11,926 bases of DNA from Chromatiales bacterium (GTDB lineage: Bacteria; Pseudomonadota; Gammaproteobacteria; SZUA-152), in contig JALTPW010000340.1 of assembly GCA_026999335.1 (NCBI GenBank), forward strand, positions 1 to 11,926, given 5' to 3'. Positions 6,971 through 11,926 of the stretch are shown here, in pieces (the stretch's first letter is position 1; each line of letters begins with the position of its first letter). The notes beneath the pieces were generated by a model, which saw only the letters and a list, made by a program, of their open reading frames with translations, ran no database searches and had not been told where the DNA came from. A program made the position numbers and the translations under genes.

Positions 6971-7080
6971 GGGGAGCTGTCGGGCTTGGGTTATCGTCGT
7001 GGGAAGGCGGAATGTTGGCCGCTCTTCCATGGGTCAGGCCCCAACAGTGCCACCGGTTGTTTCCAAACCCGACAGACCCC
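6939..7080 (-). ncRNA. Candidate structured small RNA or 3'-UTR RNA downstream of csp
   Basis: On the minus strand, 7080-7063 and 6989-6971 pair to close a roughly 110-nt domain: GGGG/CCCC, a 1x2 internal loop, then 13 continuous pairs (CTGTCGGGTTTGG with CCAAGCCCGACAG). The one non-Watson-Crick position is a G-U wobble in minus-strand RNA but a C-A mismatch in plus-strand RNA, which favours the minus strand. Inside is a bulged hairpin GGAAG-A-GCGG / CCGC-CTTCC (7028-7002) plus weaker stems CAAC/GTTG and GGG/CCC. The intrinsic terminator stem directly abuts the closing helix. It does not show the SRP, 6S, tmRNA or RNase P signatures I know, and it lacks the many GGA loops of CsrB/RsmZ-type RNAs. 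It may be processed from the csp transcript, since its 5' end lies 10 nt after the csp stop and I see no convincing promoter of its own. Confidence 0.5.
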
Positions 7081-7090
7081 GGGTGCGTTT

Positions 7091-7294
7091 TCAGCAAGGC
7101 TGAACGTTGGTCGCCGAGAGTCCCTTTTGACCATTTTCAACTTCAAATGAAACGGTTTGACCTTCAGCAAGGCTCTTGAAGCCGGTGCCTACAATGCTGG
7201 AATGATGTACGAACACATCCTCACCGCCTTCTTGCGGTTCGATGAATCCAAAACCCTTAGCGTCATTAAACCACTTGACGGTACCTTGCGCCAT
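7091..7294 (-). CDS. Cold-shock-domain protein (CspA family)
   Basis: A 67-residue single-domain nucleic-acid-binding protein. It forms the small OB-fold that melts RNA structure or protects single-stranded RNA in the cytoplasm. It begins MAQGTVKWFNDAKGFGFIEP, has RNP1 KGFGFI (13-18) and RNP2 VFVHH (27-31), and ends LSATNVQPC; a cysteine at the end is unusual but the length is normal. The start at ATG 7294 has AAGGAG 6 nt upstream; the frame remains open far upstream but shows no csp sequence there. A 12-bp direct repeat, TTCAGCAAGGCT (plus strand 7090-7101 and 7163-7174), spans its final codons and its SLAEG segment. It is probably a monocistronic gene with its own promoter. The paralogue and inducing condition cannot be assigned from sequence. 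Confidence 0.95.
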   Translation of the reverse strand: MAQGTVKWFNDAKGFGFIEPQEGGEDVFVHHSSIVGTGFKSLAEGQTVSFEVENGQKGLSATNVQPC

Positions 7295-7455
7295 TTTGCT
7301 ACTCCTTGTTATTGATTGTTTTAGTATGATCGTGGAACTGCCTGAGCCTGGCGCCGAAATGGCTTGGCTCCAGATCTGGCGAGCTTCCGGCAGACAGCGT
7401 CTGTCGTGGCGAAACATTGTTCGCAGCCCCGCCGACAAGCCCGGTTGTTTGCCGG
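7295..7455 (-). promoter_or_regulatory. Long structured 5' leader of csp
   Basis: From the inferred start near 7455 the mRNA leader is about 160 nt, comparable to the long leaders of cold-inducible csp genes. Short stems are visible: GCCG...ACAA/TTGT...CGGC near its 5' end, CAGAC/GTCTG (7391-7403), and CCAGATCTGG around 7369-7380. The last 35 nt or so, up to the AAGGAG ribosome-binding site, are A-rich and look unstructured. I do not see an exact E. coli-type cold box, so the cold-sensing role is an inference from length and folding only. Confidence 0.4.
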
Positions 7456-7461
7456 CCGCTG

Positions 7462-7491
7462 AGTATACCTGCCCATTCTGACAAATGTCAC
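7462..7491 (-). promoter_or_regulatory. Probable sigma-70 promoter of the csp gene
   Basis: On the minus strand GTGACA (7491-7486, -35-like) is followed after 18 nt by TATACT (7467-7462, five of six to the -10 consensus). Transcription would begin near 7455. The -35 box lies only 12 nt beyond the stop codon of the upstream EAL-HDOD gene, so the intergenic space is fully used. Confidence 0.5.
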
Positions 7492-7503
7492 ACTTGCGTG
7501 TGT

Positions 7504-8709
7504 TTATCCGCCCAGCAACAGTTTGCTCAACTGGTCGGCCCACTCGACGGCTTCCAGGTAGGCCTTGCGGGGTGTGGCAACGTCAACAGATAGTGTTTCC
7601 ACGGTCTTCCAGTCGCCCGATTCATAGGCGAGAACCAGGGCGAGCAACTGGCCTAGCGCGCCTTTGCGTAGCAGCAATGCCTGATTGATCTCATCGGACA
7701 GTGGCAGGTTGGACAGCACGTTTTCCAGGGGTTGATCAGTGAGTGCATCGAGGGCCGAGAACAGGCCGGTGGTAAAGGCGCTACTGCTGGGATGGCCGGC
7801 ATTTTTCCCCAGGGTTTCGCACATGCGTGCGCGGATCAGGGAGGTGAGCAGTAGTTCATAGGGTTTGTCGTCGATCTGCGCCATGATGAGGATGGTGAGC
7901 CAGATTTTGATACGCTGCAGGCCGATCATGGTGGCGGCGCTTTGGATGGACTCGACTTTACGTGAGTAGCTGAACTGGGCCGAATTGATATAGCGCAGGA
8001 TGCGATAGGAGAAGCTCACGTCCTGGGCGATGAGGTCGGCGAGTTCCCTGAATTCGATCTCAGGATCTTGAATACGGGCCAACAGGCGCAGGATAAGTAT
8101 GTGACAGGAGGGGGTGTGTTCACCCTTGATCAGGTCTGGCTTACAGAAAAAATAGCCCTGGAAATAGTCGAAGCCCAGTGCCTTGCAGGCGTAAAAGTCT
8201 TCCTGTGTCTCGACCTTTTCCGCCAGCAGGGGGATGTTGAATGCCTTCAGGGTGGCGACATGGCGTTTGAGTTTGTGTGGCCCCAGACTGAGGACATCCA
8301 GCTTGATCAGGTCTGCCAGCGCAACCAACGGGCGCTTGCTGTCATCGTATTCAAAGTCGTCCAGGGCGATGGTATAGCCAGCCTGCTTGAGTTCTTGCAG
8401 GGCGGCCAGCAGTTCGGATCCGGGCAGGACGTCTTCCAGTACCTCCAGTACTACCTGCTCGGGAGCCATGGCGCTGGGCAGGCCCTCGATAATGAAGCGT
8501 TCGGTGAGATTGATGAAGGCCGGGTGATTGCCGACCAGCCGTGGCAAGCCGATTTCCATCAGGGCATTGATCAACAGTTGTGAGGTGGCTCGTTCTCCGT
8601 CGGTGAATTCGGCGTGATCGCTGTCACTGGCCCGGAACAGAAGCTCATAGCCGTGGACATCCAGTTTGTGGTTATAAATGGGTTGCCGGGCGATGAAACA
8701 CTGTGACAT
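7504..8709 (-). CDS. EAL and HDOD domain signalling protein, EAL domain degenerate
   Basis: 401 residues, the usual length for the EAL-HDOD (YuxH-like) family. The N-terminal half is an EAL-like domain: FIARQPIYNHKLDVHGYELL (5-24), NLT (67-69), LEVLED (88-93), ALDDFEYDD (115-123), IKLD (135-138), AEKVET (163-168) and FQGYFFCKP (183-191). EAL itself reads ELL, DDFGTG reads DDFEYD and AEGVET reads AEKVET, so phosphodiesterase activity on c-di-GMP is doubtful, although several acidic and Lys positions remain. Residues about 195-390 form the HDOD domain (ADLIAQDVSFSYRILRYINS, then SIQSAATMIGLQRIKIWL). It is probably a cytoplasmic regulator or c-di-GMP sensor rather than an enzyme. AGGAG precedes ATG 8709 and is held in a hairpin loop. 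It lies 82 nt downstream of dctM on the same strand, so co-transcription is possible. Confidence 0.92.
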   Translation of the reverse strand: MSQCFIARQPIYNHKLDVHGYELLFRASDSDHAEFTDGERATSQLLINALMEIGLPRLVGNHPAFINLTERFIIEGLPSAMAPEQVVLEVLEDVLPGSELLAALQELKQAGYTIALDDFEYDDSKRPLVALADLIKLDVLSLGPHKLKRHVATLKAFNIPLLAEKVETQEDFYACKALGFDYFQGYFFCKPDLIKGEHTPSCHILILRLLARIQDPEIEFRELADLIAQDVSFSYRILRYINSAQFSYSRKVESIQSAATMIGLQRIKIWLTILIMAQIDDKPYELLLTSLIRARMCETLGKNAGHPSSSAFTTGLFSALDALTDQPLENVLSNLPLSDEINQALLLRKGALGQLLALVLAYESGDWKTVETLSVDVATPRKAYLEAVEWADQLSKLLLGG

Positions 8710-8710
8710 G

Positions 8711-8725
8711 GCGCCCTCCTGGCGC
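8711..8725 (-). promoter_or_regulatory. Hairpin presenting the EAL-HDOD gene ribosome-binding site in its loop
   Basis: On the minus strand GCGCC-AGGAG-GGCGC forms a 5-bp all-GC stem with the complete Shine-Dalgarno AGGAG as the 5-nt loop, ending 1 nt before the ATG. The layout could tune ribosome access or bind a translational regulator, but such a short GC-rich palindrome could also be chance. Confidence 0.3.
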
Positions 8726-8791
8726 GCGGGGAATGCGCAGACTATCGGCGGGCGATGGAGGCTCTTTAGCCTGACGTTGCGGCCGTGCTGA

Positions 8792-10105
8792 TCAGCGGGA
8801 GAACTGATCCATCAATTCCGGCAACCATAAGGCGATCTGCGGGAACAGTACCACCAGGGTCAGTGCCGTCAGCTGAATGGCGACAAAGGGCAGGACGCCA
8901 CGGTAAATCTGCTGCATGCGTATCTCGGGAGGGGCGGCAGCCTTGAGGTAGAACAGTGAAAAGCCGAAGGGCGGGGTGAGGAAGGAGGTTTGCAGGTTCA
9001 GTGCGATGAGTATCGCAAACCACAGCGGATCCACTCCCAGATACATGGCGATGGGCGCGAGGATGGGTACCACGATGAAGCTGATCTCGATGAAGTCGAG
9101 AAAGAAGCCGAGCACGAAGATGATCAGCATGCTGGCGAGCAGAAAACCCCACTGGCCACCGGGCAAAGAGGTCATTAACTCCAGTACCAGATCGTCTCCG
9201 CCCAGGCCACGAAAAACCAGGCCGAAGGCCGTGGCGCCGACGAGAATGAGAAACACCATGCTGGTCATGCGCGTGGTGCTGCGCATGGCCTCGCGCAGAT
9301 TGTTCAGGTTCAGGCGGCGGTGTGTAGCGGCCAGCAGCAGGGCGCCCAGTGCGCCCACGGCGGCGGACTCGGTGGGTGAGGCAACGCCGAAGAAGATGGA
9401 ACCGAGTACGGCGAATATGAGCAGCAAGGGTGGGATCAGGCTCTTGATGACCCGGGGCAGCAGAGCGCCATCGCCGGGCTTGGGTGTGATTGCCGGGGCC
9501 GAGTCCGGGCGCCAGCGTGCCACCAGCAGGACATAGATAATGAACAGCACGATCAGCAGCCCTCCCGGGATGACGGCGGCCGCGAACAGCTGTCCTACCG
9601 GCACACCGACGATATCACCGAGAAGGATCAACACGATGCTGGGTGGCACGATTTGCCCCAGGGTGCCGGAGGCGGCGATGGTACCGGTGGCCAGCTCAGG
9701 CTTGTAGCCGTGACGCAGCATCACCGGCAGGGCGATCACCGCCATGGTCACCACTGTCGCCCCGACCACACCGGTGGTGGCGGCCAGCAGAGCGCCGACC
9801 AGAACGATGGACACGCCCATGCCGCCACGCAGCTGTCCGAACAGGCGGCTCATGGTCTCCAGCAGCTCTTCCGCCAGACCGGATTTTTCCAGTATCACCC
9901 CCATGAAGACGAACAACGGCACCGCCAGCAGGGTGAAGTTGGTCATGATGCCCCAGATGCGCAAGGGCAGCAGGGCGAAGAAGTCGAGGCCCAGGAGCAC
10001 GCCGCCGAACAGCAGCGCCACCGCGCCCAGGGTAAAGGCCACCGGGTAACCCAGCAAAAGCAGGGCGACGGTGACGGCCAGCATGATCAGTGCCCAGATT
10101 TCCAT
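8792..10105 (-). CDS. dctM: TRAP transporter large permease subunit DctM
   Basis: Large integral-membrane subunit of a tripartite ATP-independent periplasmic transporter, which uses an ion gradient to import organic acids or related solutes delivered by a DctP-type binding protein. It has 437 residues, the usual length, and is almost entirely hydrophobic with about a dozen membrane segments. Family features include GYPVAFTLGAVALLFGG near the start, PLFVFMGVILEKSGLAEELL, AATTGVVGATVVTMAVIALP, TGTIAASGTLGQIVPPSIVL, FGVASPTESAAVGALGA and a late LNLQTSFLTPPFGFSLFYLK. I chose ATG 10105, which overlaps the dctQ stop by 1 nt (TAATG) and starts MEIWALIMLAV; an upstream frame extension lies inside dctQ and is rejected. 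Substrate cannot be told from sequence. Confidence 0.95.
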   Translation of the reverse strand: MEIWALIMLAVTVALLLLGYPVAFTLGAVALLFGGVLLGLDFFALLPLRIWGIMTNFTLLAVPLFVFMGVILEKSGLAEELLETMSRLFGQLRGGMGVSIVLVGALLAATTGVVGATVVTMAVIALPVMLRHGYKPELATGTIAASGTLGQIVPPSIVLILLGDIVGVPVGQLFAAAVIPGGLLIVLFIIYVLLVARWRPDSAPAITPKPGDGALLPRVIKSLIPPLLLIFAVLGSIFFGVASPTESAAVGALGALLLAATHRRLNLNNLREAMRSTTRMTSMVFLILVGATAFGLVFRGLGGDDLVLELMTSLPGGQWGFLLASMLIIFVLGFFLDFIEISFIVVPILAPIAMYLGVDPLWFAILIALNLQTSFLTPPFGFSLFYLKAAAPPEIRMQQIYRGVLPFVAIQLTALTLVVLFPQIALWLPELMDQFSR

Positions 10106-10626
10106 TAGTGACGTTTTTCCAGCAATACACACAGGCTGCGCAGCATGTTGGCCACGCCTTGTAGCAACAGCAGGCTGAAGCCCAGCGGGATTGCCGCCTT
10201 GAGCAGAAAGCGGTATGGCAGGCCACCGGGGTCGGGGGAGCCCTCGCCCATACCATAGCTATTGGCGACGAAGGGCAACGAGCTAATGATGACCATCAGG
10301 CAGAACGGCAATAGCAGAAACAGGCCACCGAACAGGTCGATCATGGCGCGGCGGCGATCGGTCATCCAGTGGCTGTTGTAGAAGATATCCACCCGTACAT
10401 GGCCGTTATGCCGGAGGGTGTAGGCGGCGCCGAGCAGGAACAGCAGCGCGAACAGGTGCCATTCCAGTTCCTGCAGGGCTACCGAACCGCTTTGCAACAG
10501 GTAGCGCATGGCCACGTCGTAGGCGATGACCAACACCATCGCCAACACCAGCCAGGCCACGGCGCGGCCACTCCACTCGCTGATGAACTCAATGGCCGCG
10601 ATGAGGCGTTTAAGGGTCGGCTGCAA
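10105..10626 (-). CDS. dctQ: TRAP transporter small permease subunit DctQ
   Basis: Four-helix inner-membrane subunit that pairs with DctM. It has 173 residues with membrane segments at about 22-44, 54-71, 97-120 and 143-165. Family marks are DVAMRY (37-42), ELEWHLFALLFLLGAAYTLR (53-72), HVRVD (76-80) and SPDPGGLPYRFLLK (130-143), the last typical of the mannitol/chloroaromatic-type DctQ branch. The start is a rare TTG at 10626 with only a weak upstream purine stretch. The frame is closed by a stop 15 nt further up, and later Met or Val codons fall inside helix 1, so TTG is the best choice. A -10-like TAGAAT (10662-10657) lies about 30 nt upstream. No dctP is present beside it. Confidence 0.93.
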   Translation of the reverse strand: MQPTLKRLIAAIEFISEWSGRAVAWLVLAMVLVIAYDVAMRYLLQSGSVALQELEWHLFALLFLLGAAYTLRHNGHVRVDIFYNSHWMTDRRRAMIDLFGGLFLLLPFCLMVIISSLPFVANSYGMGEGSPDPGGLPYRFLLKAAIPLGFSLLLLQGVANMLRSLCVLLEKRH

Positions 10627-10902
10627 GGATGGTATCCCAGGTTAAAAAACGCCGGCATTCTACCGCAAATCCTTGCCGCCTGCTGCAACTCTTGTTTGGC
10701 GCGGTAGGCAGAGGCGGGCCATAGTGGTTGTTGTTATCCCTCGGCATTTGTGTGAATGTTGCCATAAAGTGATCGGTAGACGGACATATCGATGGATACA
10801 AAGGCTAAAGTTGGGCGTTACACAAGTCGATGGGCATCCGTGACCACAGGATGTGTCCTGGGCTGTGTTTATAAATGGAAGTTGACGTAAATGGAGATTT
10901 GC
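10627..10902. other. Divergent intergenic region between dctQ and the traF-like gene
   Basis: No coding sequence is convincing in these 276 nt. It should hold both promoters. TAGAAT at 10662-10657 on the minus strand is a candidate -10 for dctQM but lacks a good -35. TATAAA at 10870-10875 on the plus strand is a candidate -10 for the TraF-like gene, also without a good -35. A short palindrome CAGGA-TGTG-TCCTG lies at 10847-10860. Confidence 0.4.
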
Positions 10903-11926
10903 ATGAAACGCTTATTTTGTTTCCTGGGGCTGGCTGTTGCGGTGTCGGTTGCCGACGCCGCACCGGTCTATCATCCGCCGGGTTCCAACCTGACCTCCGG
11001 TGATGTCAGTAACGGCCAGTCCATCATGTCGGATATCACAAATCCCGCTGCCAGCGCCGTACAGTTGAAGAGTGATGGCACGCATGTGCAGTTCGGGCTT
11101 ATCAGCAACATCGGGATCGGCATCGAATACGGCCAGGTGGACAATGTCTTCGACGTCATCGATGAGAAGGCCAAGGCTTACTCTGATGGTCTGGCGGTGT
11201 CCATGCCGGCGTTTACCGGGAATCCGACGAACCCTACCGATGTGAGTCAGTATATCGCCGCCATTCAACAGGCCATTGATGTACCGGTGGCCGATATCAA
11301 TAGCGTGCTTGCCACAGTGGCCGCTGACGGCTACGGCAAGATATTCGGTTCCATGAACCTGCCCCTGATGCCGGTCGTGGTGGGCAATGACTTTCTCGCT
11401 GGCGTGCTGGTGTTTGATGCCAGCGTTTCGGTCGCCACAAAGGCCGTTGGATTATATGACAGTATCGATATCGACTTTGCCGATGTGCAGACCCAGTTGC
11501 TGAATGGAAACACGGTGCTGGATCTGGGCGAAGTGGATCTCGATCTTAGCAATCCCAGTGCGCCAATCATGAAGGTGAACAATGACACCACATTGCTGAC
11601 TCGCGCCGCGGGTGTGGGTGAATTTGCCCTTGGCTATAGCCGGCAGCTGTTCAGGCATGAAGCCGGTGGTCTGTTCGGTGGACTGCGTGCCAAGTACTAC
11701 CGTGTGGGCATGACACAGGTGGCGACCCGGCTCGGCGATCTGACGGATGCTGAGCAGTTGTTTCAGGATACCCGCGATGCCTCCTTCAATTACGACAGCA
11801 ATGTTGGATTCGATCTGGGCGTCTTGTGGGTGAGTGAGAATTACCGTCTTGGCGCGACAGTGATGAATCTCAATGCCCCCACCTTTACCTTTCCCGGTCT
11901 GGATGTCAGTGGCTATTCAGGTGGCC
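10903..11926 (+). CDS. Secreted TraF-like (TraF_2, PF13729-type) protein, 3' end outside window
   Basis: The frame opens at ATG 10903 with GGAG 6 nt upstream and stays open to the window end, giving at least 341 residues. Residues 1-19 are a signal peptide (basic start, hydrophobic core, cleavage expected after VADA), so the protein is exported. The mature part begins APVYHPPGSNLTSGDVSNGQ and soon has the ITNPAASAVQL motif seen in the family annotated as plasmid transfer operon TraF. Later come LFGGLRAKYYRVGMTQVATR and NVGFDLGVLWVSENYRLGAT, alternating beta-strand patterns that suggest an outer-membrane barrel like FadL/PorV proteins. Despite the family name, no conjugation genes are nearby, and a role in transfer should not be assumed. 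The function is unknown to me. Confidence 0.72.
   Translation, partial: MKRLFCFLGLAVAVSVADAAPVYHPPGSNLTSGDVSNGQSIMSDITNPAASAVQLKSDGTHVQFGLISNIGIGIEYGQVDNVFDVIDEKAKAYSDGLAVSMPAFTGNPTNPTDVSQYIAAIQQAIDVPVADINSVLATVAADGYGKIFGSMNLPLMPVVVGNDFLAGVLVFDASVSVATKAVGLYDSIDIDFADVQTQLLNGNTVLDLGEVDLDLSNPSAPIMKVNNDTTLLTRAAGVGEFALGYSRQLFRHEAGGLFGGLRAKYYRVGMTQVATRLGDLTDAEQLFQDTRDASFNYDSNVGFDLGVLWVSENYRLGATVMNLNAPTFTFPGLDVSGYSGG

Noticed and set aside
6971..7080. Possibility that the structured segment is SRP (4.5S) RNA, 6S RNA or a tRNA-like gene.
   Set aside because: It lacks the SRP domain IV signature (GGAA tetraloop with the AGCAGCC side), is too short and multi-branched for 6S, and has no tRNA cloverleaf or TTC-loop.
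7295..7543. N-terminal extension of the csp reading frame upstream of ATG 7294 (a 150-residue version).
   Set aside because: The extension overlaps the EAL-HDOD gene and the csp promoter, has no csp homology, and the AAGGAG site clearly marks ATG 7294.
8068..8583. A 171-codon plus-strand frame opposite the EAL-HDOD gene.
   Set aside because: It is an antisense shadow of a well-supported gene, with Gln/Gly-rich translation and no recognisable domain.
8759..8772. Short palindrome AGGCT-CTTT-AGCCT after dctM as a terminator.
   Set aside because: The stem is only 5 bp and no U-tract follows on either strand.
9653..10108. A 151-codon plus-strand frame opposite dctM.
   Set aside because: Its His/Gln/Gly-rich translation is the usual mirror of hydrophobic codons on the other strand, and dctM is certain.

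Overview
The window looks like a chromosomal segment of a gammaproteobacterium. The gene families (an HSI-I-like type VI secretion block, a GldG/DUF4340 pair joined to mutM, an EAL-HDOD regulator, a TRAP transporter and a TraF-like barrel) are a combination common in environmental gammaproteobacteria. I cannot name a genus from sequence alone. GC content is high (by eye) over most of 3.9-11.9 kb. It is lower in the type VI block and lowest between about 3.23 and 3.90 kb.

Region 1 (1-3218, minus strand) is the start of a type VI secretion system (T6SS) cluster in the order tagH (FHA protein) - tssJ (outer-membrane lipoprotein) - tssK (baseplate-membrane connector, cut by the window edge). This is the order of the fha-tssJ-tssK part of Pseudomonas HSI-I type clusters, so tssL and tssM are expected beyond coordinate 1. 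Two details are unusual. A 34-codon reading frame ends in a 4-nt ATGA overlap with the tssJ start. A perfect 20-bp inverted repeat with a 6-nt loop sits between tssJ and tssK.

Region 2 (3219-3902) is a 684-bp AT-rich stretch with no convincing gene between the two divergent blocks. It holds a possible tagH promoter, an 8-bp inverted repeat, and a doubtful 43-codon ORF preceded by a 5-codon ORF with a perfect Shine-Dalgarno sequence.

Region 3 (3903-6920, plus strand) is a tightly overlapping operon: a GldG-family ABC-transporter auxiliary protein, a DUF4340 protein and mutM (Fpg, 8-oxoguanine repair glycosylase). The ABC ATPase and permease that usually precede this pair are missing from the window.

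Region 4 (6939-7503, minus strand) contains a cold-shock-domain protein gene with a good promoter and a leader of about 160 nt. Downstream of it is a strongly structured 142-nt segment ending in a textbook intrinsic terminator. That segment is a candidate small RNA or structured 3' UTR and is the most interesting non-coding signal here.

Region 5 (7504-10626, minus strand) holds dctQ and dctM of a TRAP transporter (1-nt overlap, no dctP in the window), then an EAL-HDOD signalling protein whose EAL domain is degenerate.

Region 6 (10627-11926) is a divergent intergenic region followed by the 5' part of a secreted TraF-like (TraF_2) protein gene that runs off the window. I found no CRISPR array, tRNA, rRNA or intact mobile element.
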